A DNA stretch of 64,000 nucleotides, from the NCBI GenBank assembly GCA_964384215.1, contig CAYLLB010000028.1, forward strand, positions 7,454 to 71,453, written 5' to 3'. This stretch comes from JAJFUV01 sp964384215 (GTDB taxonomy: Bacteria > Acidobacteriota > Terriglobia > Bryobacterales > Bryobacteraceae). Below, piece by piece: positions 16,256 through 24,636 of the stretch (within the stretch, counting starts at the first letter, position 1; each line of letters opens with the position of its first letter). A program made the position numbers and the translations under genes. The notes under the pieces are model-generated. The model saw only the letters and a program-made list of their open reading frames with translations, was not told where the DNA came from and ran no database searches.

Positions 16256-16821
16256 TAGTCACCCAAGCACCGTCCGAAAATCCTCGACACCACCTCGCGG
16301 TCATTCACCTTGGCGCCGTTGAGCTTCAGTTTGCCGCGCGCCCGCATGCGGGGCGCCAGCATTGCATCCTTGAACAGGAACGGTATGGCGAGATCTTCAA
16401 GGAACGCGGAGGTCTTGAAAGCACCCACCAGTTCGAGTTCGTTGAGACGGCCGTTGCGGCGTATGTTGGCGAGGAAAGCCTTCTGGAATAAGACGGTGCG
16501 GTGTTGCGATTCCGAATTCTCCGCCCGCTCAACGGAACGCTGCCGCAGCATATCCATAACTCCGGCGCAGTCGACCAGTTTGGGGCACCGCGTCGTGCAG
16601 GTTTGGCAGGACACGCACTCCCAGATGGCGCCGGAGGCGGCGGCTCTGTCGATCTGTCCGAGCTGCACCAACCGCACGATCTGGTTCGGCATCAGGTCCA
16701 TGCGGTCGGCCACCGGGCATCCGGCGGTGCACTTGCCGCACTGGTAACAATCCTCGACGTTCAAGTTGTGATTGCCGGCCTGTGGGAGGGCGGCGGGCAT
16801 CTCCAAAGTCGCCGTGCTCAT
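16255..16821 (-). CDS. hdrC: Heterodisulfide reductase subunit C
   Basis: A 188-residue ferredoxin-like HdrC with two [4Fe-4S] motifs, 'CYQCGKCTAGCPVA' and 'CVSCQTCTTRCPK', bridging HdrA and HdrB. The ATG at 16821 was chosen because a strong GGAGGT site lies eight bases upstream; a longer frame from 16884 lacks one and overlaps the marR coding region further. The C-terminal 70 residues are the usual HdrC helical extension. It starts within the last codons of marR (ATGA overlap), so the regulator and the complex are translationally coupled. Confidence 0.92.
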   Translation of the reverse strand: MSTATLEMPAALPQAGNHNLNVEDCYQCGKCTAGCPVADRMDLMPNQIVRLVQLGQIDRAAASGAIWECVSCQTCTTRCPKLVDCAGVMDMLRQRSVERAENSESQHRTVLFQKAFLANIRRNGRLNELELVGAFKTSAFLEDLAIPFLFKDAMLAPRMRARGKLKLNGAKVNDREVVSRIFGRCLGD

Positions 16822-17417
16822 GCTGACACCTCCTTCGCGCGAGTAAGGTCCCGGTTGCGCAGCCGCCTTTTCAGCGACCGGCACTCCTCGGGAATCGCCT
16901 TGCGGACCGAGCAGGTGTCACCGTGCATGTAGCACTGCAAACAGATCTCCTCGGATCGGCTGCTGTTGCGGATGAGCGCTGCGGACAGCTTCTCGAGCAC
17001 GCGCACCGTTTTAGCCAGGTCATCCGGCGAGAAACTCTCGAACGTGCGCGCCAGCATGTCTGTTTTGCGGCTTTCGTACCGGTGCAGAACATCGCGGCCG
17101 AATGGTGTGAGAATCAGTTGGGTCAGGCGGCGGTCCGATTTACCTTCGGCACGCTCGATGAGGCTGCGGCGAACCAACCGGTCCACCAACTTGCACGCCG
17201 CCGCGCTGCTTACGTCCAGCAGTCCCGCCAGTTCACCCAAAGTCTGCGAACCATACTGGTCGATCAGTTTGAGCGCGGTTAACTGTACTCGCGTGAGCCG
17301 GCTCTCGCCGGCTTCGGGGAGGATCTCATCCTCCACCACGCTATTCACCGCTTTGGAGAAGACCCGAGTGCTTCCCACAACGGCTTCAATCAGTTGGACG
17401 GTTGACGGTTGGGTCAT
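16818..17417 (-). CDS. MarR-family regulator with C-terminal four-cysteine tail
   Basis: A 199-residue DNA-binding protein. Residues 40-125 form the MarR winged helix: 'QLTALKLIDQYG', 'LGELAGLLDVSSAAACKLVD' (recognition helix region) and the wing 'EGKSDRRLTQLILT'. After the dimerisation helices comes an extra tail of about 50 residues with Cys159-X2-Cys162-X6-Cys169-X9-Cys179 and a very basic end. This spacing is unlike a plain MarR and could bind an Fe-S cluster or zinc, making it a redox or oxygen sensor. A fifth cysteine (Cys75) lies in the recognition helix. As first gene of the hdr-flx unit it probably controls that unit. Binding of a metal or cluster is inference only. Confidence 0.85.
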   Translation of the reverse strand: MTQPSTVQLIEAVVGSTRVFSKAVNSVVEDEILPEAGESRLTRVQLTALKLIDQYGSQTLGELAGLLDVSSAAACKLVDRLVRRSLIERAEGKSDRRLTQLILTPFGRDVLHRYESRKTDMLARTFESFSPDDLAKTVRVLEKLSAALIRNSSRSEEICLQCYMHGDTCSVRKAIPEECRSLKRRLRNRDLTRAKEVSA

Positions 17418-17504
17418 GACCTTTGCCGGCTGTCCTTTCCTTTATTCGTCCGGCCTCCGGCTCCGGGTACCGCCCTTCCGGAGGTCTGCTTCTGAAACCT
17501 AATA

Positions 17505-17522
17505 TCGAGAAGGTTTTCACGA
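17505..17522 (-). promoter_or_regulatory. Operator-like dyad (candidate Rex box) upstream of marR-hdr-flx
   Basis: TCGAGAA-GGTT-TTCACGA matches six of seven bases in each arm; the flanking A/T at 17504 and 17523 also pair. Read on the minus strand the 20-base site is ATCGTGAAAACCTTCTCGAT, differing from the rex-promoter dyad (29838-29857) at two positions. The core GTGAAA-N2-TTC resembles the known Rex consensus TTGTGAAATATTTCACAA. It lies just downstream of the predicted start of transcription. It could instead be a site for the MarR protein. Confidence 0.6.
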
Positions 17523-17532
17523 TCTAGAAGCG

Positions 17533-17561
17533 ACCATACCTCGCCCTGTTTTACCAACCAA
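17533..17561 (-). promoter_or_regulatory. Predicted promoter of marR-hdr-flx
   Basis: On the minus strand, TTGGTT (17556-17561) and TATGGT (17533-17538) are separated by 17 bases. The start of transcription would fall near 17526, immediately before the dyad at 17505-17522. Box quality is moderate, but the layout copies that of the rex promoter. Confidence 0.45.
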
Positions 17562-17735
17562 GGGGGAATGTCGACTGCTAGGCCATGTTTCTCGCTACTC
17601 TTAGAATCTCACATTTCCCATAGCGTGTCTAGATAAGGAAGGAATTCTCTATCAAGAAGGTGCCTCGCCGTTTTGTCCACTTTGTGGCTCATCGCCGCTC
17701 AGGGAGCGCAGCCTCCCGGTGCACACTTTGGGCGC

Positions 17736-18911
17736 TTACATGTACTGGATCGCGGTTTCTTTCATGTATTTCGACTCCAGCAATCCCGCGATGCGCTTGA
17801 CGATGTTGCGGCGCAGATCCATCTCGACTGGCGCGCCAGGGTCCTGATGCGCCTGGTTGACCCTCGTACCTACAACAAAAGTAATGACATCGCTGTTGAT
17901 CAGGTACCCCAACAGCTCCGTGGCGGCGTTCCGCCTCAGGCCTTCGGGCGGCGTTCCGGCTTCCAGCAGACTGGCAACCCGACCCAGGGTGATGGTTCCT
18001 TCCGTCACCAGATTGACTCCATCCATGGTGGCTGCGGGAGGAACTTCCGGGTCGAGTTGCTCGAGGCGGACAGCCAGCGGACGGCAAAGCACGCGGGAGA
18101 CGATATTGGCGGTCGTGCCGCCGCAAATGGCGATAGTGCCCCTGAAGCCGGAAATCATGCGGCCCAACTCGTGGTCGCGGGCGGGGAAGAATGGAGGTCC
18201 GGTCACCACCAGCATCGAGCGCGGTTCGCGGATATGCAGCACGCCGCAGGTGATGTCGTCTTTGGCGTGGCCGCAGTCGAACGCAAGCGCTTTGGCGCCT
18301 ATCTCGCGCGCCAGTTGCCGGGAAGTCATGGCCGGATCACATGCGAGCAGGCGCTCCGCGAATTCGCCGGCGTGCTCAACGGTCCAGCCCAGGGGGGTTC
18401 GCGGCGCCCCCATGCCGGCTTGAGTTACACCGTCGGAGAAGAATACAATGCGGTCGCCGGGAAGCGCGTCGATTTCCGAGTACTGGAGCGTGCGGTGTTG
18501 CCATTTGCGCAGCGCGATGGGGCGCTTCGGGGGCGGCACCGCGCGCCCGTTGCGAAGCAACAGGAACGGCGGGTTGTCGTACTCAATGATGCGCGTCTCG
18601 CCGGAGCTTTCCACGTCGGCGATGGTGAAAGTGGAGTAGCTGATCTTGCGCACGCTGCAGATGGGCAGCGTGTCCATGATGGTCTCGGCCGAGCGCATGA
18701 TGTCCGTGTAGCCGGAGACGTATTTCATGGCCATCGTGGCGGTGAGCGTGGCCAGCACGTTAGCCTTGATCCCGCTGCCCAGCCCGTCGCTCAGGACCGC
18801 CAGCGTGCGGTCCTCTTCCTTCAGCTTCTGGCACAGGAACACATCGCCGGGCGTGAGCTGCCCGCGCTTGGGAGTTTGCCAGCTATCGACATCGACGAAG
18901 GAGCGGCGCAC
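17736..18911 (-). CDS. SpoIIE/PP2C-type serine phosphatase of the hydrogenase unit
   Basis: A 391-residue protein. The first 200 residues form a SpoIIE-type PP2C phosphatase: 'VLSDGLGSGIKANVLATLTA' (metal-binding Asp-Gly), 'RIIEYDNPPFLLLRNG', 'DRIVFFSDGVTQAG' and 'KDDITCGVLHI' (final metal Asps). The C-terminal half ('ICGGTTANIVSRVLCRPL', 'TEGTITLGRVASLLEAGTPP') is a separate domain of unclear function. It starts two bases after hydS. Such phosphatases often accompany sensory [FeFe]-hydrogenases, suggesting that H2 sensing is passed on by protein dephosphorylation; no partner kinase is seen in the window. Confidence 0.85.
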   Translation of the reverse strand: MRRSFVDVDSWQTPKRGQLTPGDVFLCQKLKEEDRTLAVLSDGLGSGIKANVLATLTATMAMKYVSGYTDIMRSAETIMDTLPICSVRKISYSTFTIADVESSGETRIIEYDNPPFLLLRNGRAVPPPKRPIALRKWQHRTLQYSEIDALPGDRIVFFSDGVTQAGMGAPRTPLGWTVEHAGEFAERLLACDPAMTSRQLAREIGAKALAFDCGHAKDDITCGVLHIREPRSMLVVTGPPFFPARDHELGRMISGFRGTIAICGGTTANIVSRVLCRPLAVRLEQLDPEVPPAATMDGVNLVTEGTITLGRVASLLEAGTPPEGLRRNAATELLGYLINSDVITFVVGTRVNQAHQDPGAPVEMDLRRNIVKRIAGLLESKYMKETAIQYM

Positions 18912-18913
18912 GG

Positions 18914-20623
18914 CTAATCTCCGCGATGCGGCTGCTCGAGGTCGTCCGGCGAGAAAGACTCTACGATCTCGTTCAACGTCATCTCGCTCTCAGCCGCGTT
19001 CTCGCCGAGCAAGTAGGCGATCTGCTGCACCGTGGTCAACTGCTTCTGAATGACCTCGCGCGCCCGCCGTATGATTTGTTCCTTTTCGAGCGTCGGGCGC
19101 GTCGCATCACGAACGATTCCGCCCACCAGCGAGCCCGGCTCAATGGCGAACACGGTAGCGCTGAACACCCTTCCGCCGTAGCGCAACTGCCGGTCGAGGA
19201 TTTCCTGCCCGTTTGAAAGTACCTGCCGGAACAGGTTGTGGAAAGGCACGACTTCGGCCAGCCCGGCACCGGCCGGGTCGGAGCCATCCCGAACGAAGAA
19301 AGCGTTGAAGCTCGGGTTGGACTCGACAATGCGGAGCTGATCGTCGACGATGACGACGCCCGACGGCATCCGCTGCATCAGTACGTTCGTCTTCTTCTGG
19401 GCCAGCTTGCGCATATAGCCGACGCACATCTGCCGTTCGGCGCGGCCGACGGCGAGCGCCTGGGCGAACTGGCGGCAGGAGTCATAGCCGCAACCGCCGC
19501 AGTTGAGTTCATCTTCCAGCGAGGTTTTCCCAATCGAACGCAGCGCCTCCCGCAACTGCGCGTCCGTGCACGCGAATTCGGGCAAACCGACCGGCTTATA
19601 GGTCGCGCTGATGTCGATGCTGGGGAGGCGTGGCGGCGCGCCATCGGCCGGCGCCGCCGTCTCCACCACTTGGGTGCGCTTGGCGACGGCGGCGCCCGAA
19701 CGAGTCCTGGGACCGTTTACGCAGCCGCCCTCGCAGGCAAGCAGTTCGAGAAGAAGCGGCGCGCTGCCGCGGCAGTTCTCCAGACCTTCCATCGCGCGCT
19801 GCACGCTGGAAAAGCCGGAAAACGACATGAAGCCCGCCGGCGTGTCTCCGAGCAAAGCGCGCACGCCCTCGAGCATGCCGCCTTCCACCGGGTAGAGCGC
19901 GCCTTCCCGGGCCGCTTCGGGAGTGAACCGGTCGTCTTCAGATTCCTGGATGTCAGCCGGCGAGATTTTGCGATCGTCCAGCCACTGGCGCAGCTCAACG
20001 AACGTGAGCGCGGCGTCAAGGAGTTCCGGGTGCAGATCCGCTTCGCGTTTCTTGGCGATGCAGGGCCCGATGAAGACCACATGTGCCCGCTCGCCGTTTT
20101 GCTGCTTGAGCATACGCGCATGGGAAAGCACGGGACTGAGCAGCGGCACGATCTGGTCTGTGAGATGCGGTTGATACTTCTGGATGTACTCCACTGCCAC
20201 GGGACAAGCCGACGAAATGCGCACCCCGTTCTTCCTGTTGCGCAGGTCTTCGGCCAGGTGCGCCGAAACCTCCTGCGCGCCGAGCGCCGTCTCCGACACT
20301 GCCGTGAAGCCCAGCCGCTTCAGGGCGGCGATGATCTGCGCGGGCCGCAAGTCCGCGAACTCGCTGATGTAGGAAGGCGCCAGCGAGACCACGACCGGTT
20401 CGCCCGAGGCCAACAGTCGCTCCACCACGCCGCGATCGCTCCGAACCTTCTTGGCGCTGTGCGGACAAGCGGCCACACAGTGGCCGCAACAGACGCACAA
20501 TTCCGGAATCACGCTGGCATAGCCCGAAGCCACCTTGATGGCCTTGACCGAGCATTCGCGGATGCAGCGGTAACAGTCCTGGCATTCGGTGCGTTCCGTG
20601 TAGACGGGGCCCTGTTCGGTCAT
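18914..20623 (-). CDS. hydS: Sensory (group C-like) [FeFe]-hydrogenase with PAS domain, HydS
   Basis: A 569-residue modular protein. Two [4Fe-4S] motifs (cysteines from residue 14 and residue 43) lead into an H-cluster domain with all four cluster cysteines: Cys140 in 'RISSACPVA', Cys188 in 'GPCIAKKRE', and Cys297 and Cys301 in 'ACEGGCVNG'. The usual catalytic 'TSCCP' is here 'SSACP', losing the proton-transfer cysteine, as in hydrogenases thought to sense rather than turn over H2. A further Fe-S domain ('CGGCGYDSC', 375-383) and a PAS domain (about 414-510) follow. There is no kinase domain; the PP2C gene two bases downstream is the likely output. The start overlaps the small ferredoxin gene by four bases. 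Confidence 0.88.
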   Translation of the reverse strand: MTEQGPVYTERTECQDCYRCIRECSVKAIKVASGYASVIPELCVCCGHCVAACPHSAKKVRSDRGVVERLLASGEPVVVSLAPSYISEFADLRPAQIIAALKRLGFTAVSETALGAQEVSAHLAEDLRNRKNGVRISSACPVAVEYIQKYQPHLTDQIVPLLSPVLSHARMLKQQNGERAHVVFIGPCIAKKREADLHPELLDAALTFVELRQWLDDRKISPADIQESEDDRFTPEAAREGALYPVEGGMLEGVRALLGDTPAGFMSFSGFSSVQRAMEGLENCRGSAPLLLELLACEGGCVNGPRTRSGAAVAKRTQVVETAAPADGAPPRLPSIDISATYKPVGLPEFACTDAQLREALRSIGKTSLEDELNCGGCGYDSCRQFAQALAVGRAERQMCVGYMRKLAQKKTNVLMQRMPSGVVIVDDQLRIVESNPSFNAFFVRDGSDPAGAGLAEVVPFHNLFRQVLSNGQEILDRQLRYGGRVFSATVFAIEPGSLVGGIVRDATRPTLEKEQIIRRAREVIQKQLTTVQQIAYLLGENAAESEMTLNEIVESFSPDDLEQPHRGD

Positions 20624-20871
20624 GGATTCCCTCCGGTTGGCAGCTCATGGCAAAGCAGCTCCAGGATTGAGTCTGGTGTTACGCCATGATGCTCGCGGCC
20701 ATCGATCGTGATGTTCGGACCGGAACCGCACTGTTCCCGGCACAGCGTGCCCGTAAGGCTCACGACCGCGCCGGGGCAGTTCCTCGCCACATAGTCGCGC
20801 ACGATGCGGAGATTCTCCGCGTTTCCGCGCGCGAAGCAGGAACTGCCCATGCAGATGTCGATGCGAACCAT
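20620..20871 (-). CDS. Small thioredoxin-like [2Fe-2S] ferredoxin
   Basis: An 83-residue protein with the thioredoxin-like ferredoxin cysteine pattern Cys7-X4-Cys12 ('CMGSSC') and Cys44-X3-Cys48 ('CREQC'), followed by 'GPNITIDG', as in NuoE-type domains. The same module is fused to the C-terminus of HydA in this locus. The ATG at 20871 was chosen because the cluster motif then starts at once, as in the family; the longer upstream frame runs into hydE. It probably carries electrons to or from HydS or the hydrogenase; the exact partner is inference. Confidence 0.8.
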   Translation of the reverse strand: MVRIDICMGSSCFARGNAENLRIVRDYVARNCPGAVVSLTGTLCREQCGSGPNITIDGREHHGVTPDSILELLCHELPTGGNP

Positions 20872-20896
20872 AACCGTCAGGCGAGGCCGTCTCCGT

Positions 20897-21961
20897 CTAG
20901 AAAGCGAACTGCGGCTGCGGCCGGTAGTCCAACTTGCGGCGGTTGCCCGGGCCGTCGGCCGGCCGCCGGCCGATGGATTGCACGCGTCCGCGCAGACACT
21001 GGCTGCAATCGGTCGGCTCCTCGGTAACGCACGCTTTGCTCGGATAGATTTCATAGAGCGGCCGGCAACTCACCGGCGTCAGGTTAGGCATCACGACATT
21101 GGCGCCGCGCTGCAGCCCAAGTTCGCGGCCATTGGTGGCGTTGATCGTTGCCAAAGCCGTGGTGCTCGGGATGTTCGTGTCCGGGCAGGCCAAACGCGCG
21201 AGTGCGATAACTTTGTAGGACATGTCTTCCGTGGCCGGTACCTGTTCGTCCGGTGGCAGGGTGAGTGCCAGGCTTCCGTTGCCGAGCGGCGTAGCCGGGT
21301 GAGGAATATAAGGTCCAACGCCGATCATATCGAGATCCAGCTCGCGGAACAACGCGATGTCGCGCGCCAGGCTGGCGTAACTCTGCCCCGGAATGCCGAT
21401 CATGACCCCGCTACCCACCTCGTAGCCCATTTGCCTGAGCTTGCGAAGCAGCGCGAGCCGCGTAGGATGGCCCGGTACGGTGGGGTGAATCTTCTGGTAG
21501 AGTTCCTGGTCGGAAGTCTCGAACCGCAACAGATAGCGGTCGGCGCCGGCCTCGCGCCACTCCGCCAGGTCCCACTCGTTGCGCTCGCCCATGCTGAGGG
21601 TGACGGCCAGGTTGGTCTCCTGCTTGATGCGGCGGATGATGTTGGCGAACCAGGCCGGCGCGATGCCGTAGTCCTCGCCGCCTTGCAGGACCACGGTGCC
21701 GTAGCCGAGCATGGCCGCGCGCTTGGCGCAATCCATGATTTCGGCGCGGGACAGCCGGTAGCGTTTGAGGGCCAAGTTCTCGGCACGAACGCCGCAGTAG
21801 GTGCAGCTCCGCACGCAGAAGTTCGTGACTTCAATCAGCCCTCGGAAATGAACGACGTCGCCAACGTACTGGCGGCGTATGGAATCGGCGCGGGCGTAGA
21901 GGCGGTCAAGCCTCGCCGGGTCGGTTTCCTTTAACCAGTTCGTGATTTCGTCAGTATGCAT
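20897..21961 (-). CDS. hydE: [FeFe]-hydrogenase maturase HydE (radical SAM)
   Basis: A 354-residue radical-SAM enzyme that helps build the 2Fe subcluster of the H-cluster. The radical-SAM motif is 'CVRSCTYC' near residue 48, after 'GLIEVTNF'. Family features include 'YGTVVLQGGEDYGI', 'LSMGERNEWDLAEWREAGAD' and 'ETSDQELYQKIHP'. Length matches HydE (about 350). It overlaps hydF by 11 bases and sits with hydF and hydG directly behind the hydrogenase structural genes, so one transcript delivers enzyme and maturases together. Confidence 0.95.
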   Translation of the reverse strand: MHTDEITNWLKETDPARLDRLYARADSIRRQYVGDVVHFRGLIEVTNFCVRSCTYCGVRAENLALKRYRLSRAEIMDCAKRAAMLGYGTVVLQGGEDYGIAPAWFANIIRRIKQETNLAVTLSMGERNEWDLAEWREAGADRYLLRFETSDQELYQKIHPTVPGHPTRLALLRKLRQMGYEVGSGVMIGIPGQSYASLARDIALFRELDLDMIGVGPYIPHPATPLGNGSLALTLPPDEQVPATEDMSYKVIALARLACPDTNIPSTTALATINATNGRELGLQRGANVVMPNLTPVSCRPLYEIYPSKACVTEEPTDCSQCLRGRVQSIGRRPADGPGNRRKLDYRPQPQFAF

Positions 21962-23231
21962 AATTCCTCTCCAACGATGATGTCTTTGACTCCGATGCGG
22001 GCCGCGACTGCTCGCGCGTCCGCCTCTTGCGAACTACTTCAAGCGCCGCCGGGAACGGTTCCAGCGCGCGTTCCAGAATCCCCAGGCAGAAAGCGATCGC
22101 CAGCCCGTAGTTGGTGATGGCGACGCCGGCCGCCTGCGACCGCGCGATCCGGGCGGTCACTTCGCGGCGGTTCAACATGCAGGCGCCGCAATGTACAATC
22201 AGCCGGAAACTACTCAAGTCCTCGGGAAAATCATGTCCCTGGGTATGCACGAATTCGACGCGCGTGCCGTTGTATTCCCTGATCCAGCGCGGAATCTTCA
22301 CTCGCCCGATGTCTTCACCGATCGGGTGGTGCGTGCACGCTTCCGCGATCAGAACGCGATCTCCATCGCGCAGATCGCCGATCGCGGCGGCTCCCAAAGC
22401 CTGCGCGGCCAGGTCGCCTTTCAATCTCGAGAAAAGAATCGAGAAGCTTGTAAGGGGCACGCCGGCCGGCACCTCGGCCGCGACTTTCGAAAACGCCTGC
22501 GAATCGGTGACGACCAGACGGGGCGCCCGGCGCAGATTGGCCAGCGCGGAGGCTAGTTCGCTTTCTGTTACCACCATGCACATGGCATGGTGATCGAGAA
22601 GATCGCGAATGGTTTGCGCCTCCGGAAGAATCAGGCGACCCTTAGGTGCTTCCTTGTCGATGGGCACCACCAGAACGGCCAGTTCGCCTGGCCGCACTAG
22701 ATCGCTGACGATGATTTGTTCACCGGCGGCGTCCTTGGGTGCGCTCTCGACAATGGCCGCGCGCAACTCGGCGATGCCGTCTCCGGTAAGCGCCGAGACG
22801 GATACGGATTTCACCTGGCGGTTCTCCAGGCGCGGAGCCGTGCCAAGGTCGCTCTTGTTGAACGCCACCAGTACCGGCACACGGCGCCGCTTGAACTCTT
22901 CGAGCAGCCCGTCTTCAAAATCGCCCCACCCGCCGTCGCTCACGATTACGGCCAGATCGGCCCGGTCGAGCGCGCGGCGCGTCTTAACGATGCGCTCCTC
23001 GCCCAGCGCGCCCACGTCGTCCAGCCCCGCGGTGTCGATGAACACCACCGGCCCGAGCGGCAGAAGCTCCATGGGCTTTTCGACCGGATCGGTGGTTGTG
23101 CCGGCAACCTCGGAGACGATCGATACCTGCTGGCGCGTGAGGGCGTTAAGCAGGCTCGACTTGCCCGTGTTGCGGCGGCCGAACAACCCGATCTGAACGC
23201 GGAAACCGCGTGGTGTGGACTGTGCTCTCAC
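21951..23231 (-). CDS. hydF: [FeFe]-hydrogenase maturation GTPase HydF
   Basis: A 426-residue GTPase scaffold on which the 2Fe precursor is assembled before transfer to HydA. The N-terminal GTPase shows the P-loop 'GRRNTGKSS' (18-26), switch region 'EVAGTTTDPV', 'DTAGLDD' and 'NKSD'. The C-terminal Fe-S domain has the HydF cluster ligands: 'CTHHPIG' and 'HCGACM'. The start is GTG at 23231 in a GTGA overlap with the hydG stop. Length and domain order are normal. Confidence 0.95.
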   Translation of the reverse strand: MRAQSTPRGFRVQIGLFGRRNTGKSSLLNALTRQQVSIVSEVAGTTTDPVEKPMELLPLGPVVFIDTAGLDDVGALGEERIVKTRRALDRADLAVIVSDGGWGDFEDGLLEEFKRRRVPVLVAFNKSDLGTAPRLENRQVKSVSVSALTGDGIAELRAAIVESAPKDAAGEQIIVSDLVRPGELAVLVVPIDKEAPKGRLILPEAQTIRDLLDHHAMCMVVTESELASALANLRRAPRLVVTDSQAFSKVAAEVPAGVPLTSFSILFSRLKGDLAAQALGAAAIGDLRDGDRVLIAEACTHHPIGEDIGRVKIPRWIREYNGTRVEFVHTQGHDFPEDLSSFRLIVHCGACMLNRREVTARIARSQAAGVAITNYGLAIAFCLGILERALEPFPAALEVVRKRRTREQSRPASESKTSSLERNYAY

Positions 23232-24631
23232 AGGTAAGCGTCTCTCTTGCCCGAGCGCACATCGTGGAGCAGCATCTCGGACAACGACCGCTGCTCACCG
23301 GACATTTCAGCCAGGCGGATGTTGATGAGTTGCTCGCCCGCCGCGCGCGTTGCCGGGCTGGCGTAATCGATCAGGTATTCCTCGAAGGTCGAAATCGCGT
23401 TCGGCTCGCAGTGGTTCTTGATTTCGCCCGGCTTGGCCAGGTCCATGAAATCCCGGCCGGTACGTCCCAGCCGGTAGCAGGCGGTGCAGAACGACGGCAT
23501 GAAGCCACGCCCGGAGATGTCGCGGATTACCTCGTCGAGCGAACGATGATCGCCCAATTGAAACTGGCTCGATTCCGGAACGCCCTCGCCGTTCACGTAT
23601 CCGCCCGGATCCGTGCGGCTGCCGGCGGAGATCTGCGAGATGCCAAGTTCGAAGGCCTCCGTGCGCACCCATGGATCTTCGCGCGTCGAAAGGATCATCC
23701 CAGTGTAGGGCACGGCCAGCCGCAGGATGGCGATCAGTTTAAGAAAATCCTCGTCGCTCACGGCATACGGCGGGTTCGAAGCGTACGGAGCGCCCACGGC
23801 CGGTTCCAGGCGCGGCACCGAAATCGTGTGCGGTCCGACGCCGTACTCGCGCTCGAGCGAGCGAATGTGTTCGAACATGGCCAGCACTTCGAATTTCCAG
23901 TCGTACAACCCGAACAACACGCCGATGCCGACATCATTGATGCCCGCCTCCATGGCCCGGTGCATGGCCGTGACCCGCCAGTTGTAGTCGACTTTTGGGC
24001 CGGAGCGGTGCAAATCGGCGTAAGTGGGCCGGTGATAGGTTTCCTGGAAGAGCTGGTAAGTGCCAATGCCGGCGTCCTTCAGTTGCTGGAACTCCTCCAG
24101 CCACAATGGAGCGATGTTGACGTTCACGCGGCGGATCTCGCCGTTGCCCACGCGCGTCGCGTAAATGGTGGCGATGGAACGCAGAATGTAATCGAATCCG
24201 CCCTGGCCCGTATAGGATTCGCCCGCCACCAGCAACACGCGCTTATGTCCCTGCTCAACCAGCACGCGCACCTCGGCAGCGATCTCTTCCTGGGTGAGCG
24301 CGCGGCGCCGGACCGCGTCGCTGGAGGAACGAAAGGCACAGTAGGGGCAGTCGTTGCTGCAGTAGTTCGAGATATAGAGAGGAGCGAACAGCACGAGGCG
24401 CGAGCCGTAGATCTGCTCCTTGACGTAGCGAGCCGTGTCTCGCAATTCGCTGATCAGCAGCGGATCGCTCACGTTCATCAGCACGGCCACCTCTTCCGGA
24501 GTCAATCCTCGGAGATCGCGCGCCTTGGCGAAGATGTCCCGCACGCGATGAGCATCCGGAGCCGGGCAATACCCGAGCGTCTCATTGATTTCCGCTTCGT
24601 CGATGAATGTTCCTCTGGCTATCATGTTCAT
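23228..24631 (-). CDS. hydG: [FeFe]-hydrogenase maturase HydG (radical SAM tyrosine lyase)
   Basis: A 467-residue radical-SAM enzyme that cleaves tyrosine to give the CO and cyanide ligands of the H-cluster. The radical-SAM motif 'CSNDCPYC' follows 'LYISNY' near residue 90, and the C-terminal accessory cluster site is present ('FCTACYRLGRTGRDFMDLA', then 'HCEPNAI'). The ATG at 24631 was chosen because AAGGAGAG lies ten bases upstream and the length then equals the family's (about 470); a longer frame would overlap hydA heavily. It starts five bases after the hydA stop. Confidence 0.95.
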   Translation of the reverse strand: MNMIARGTFIDEAEINETLGYCPAPDAHRVRDIFAKARDLRGLTPEEVAVLMNVSDPLLISELRDTARYVKEQIYGSRLVLFAPLYISNYCSNDCPYCAFRSSSDAVRRRALTQEEIAAEVRVLVEQGHKRVLLVAGESYTGQGGFDYILRSIATIYATRVGNGEIRRVNVNIAPLWLEEFQQLKDAGIGTYQLFQETYHRPTYADLHRSGPKVDYNWRVTAMHRAMEAGINDVGIGVLFGLYDWKFEVLAMFEHIRSLEREYGVGPHTISVPRLEPAVGAPYASNPPYAVSDEDFLKLIAILRLAVPYTGMILSTREDPWVRTEAFELGISQISAGSRTDPGGYVNGEGVPESSQFQLGDHRSLDEVIRDISGRGFMPSFCTACYRLGRTGRDFMDLAKPGEIKNHCEPNAISTFEEYLIDYASPATRAAGEQLINIRLAEMSGEQRSLSEMLLHDVRSGKRDAYL

Positions 24632-24636
24632 GAACG

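Larger units (their letters stand above)
17418..17735 (-). other. 318-base intergenic region upstream of marR-hdr-flx
   Basis: This is the only gap over 300 bases in the window. It holds the promoter and dyad at 17505-17561. A weak hairpin (GGGAG/CTCCC, 17702-17717) lies 18 bases after the phosphatase stop but has no T-run, so termination of the upstream hydrogenase unit is not clear and read-through is possible. No credible coding frame was seen in it. Confidence 0.7.

Noticed and set aside
17702..17717. GGGAG/CTCCC hairpin after the PP2C gene as a terminator
   Set aside because: The stem has only five pairs and no T-run follows.
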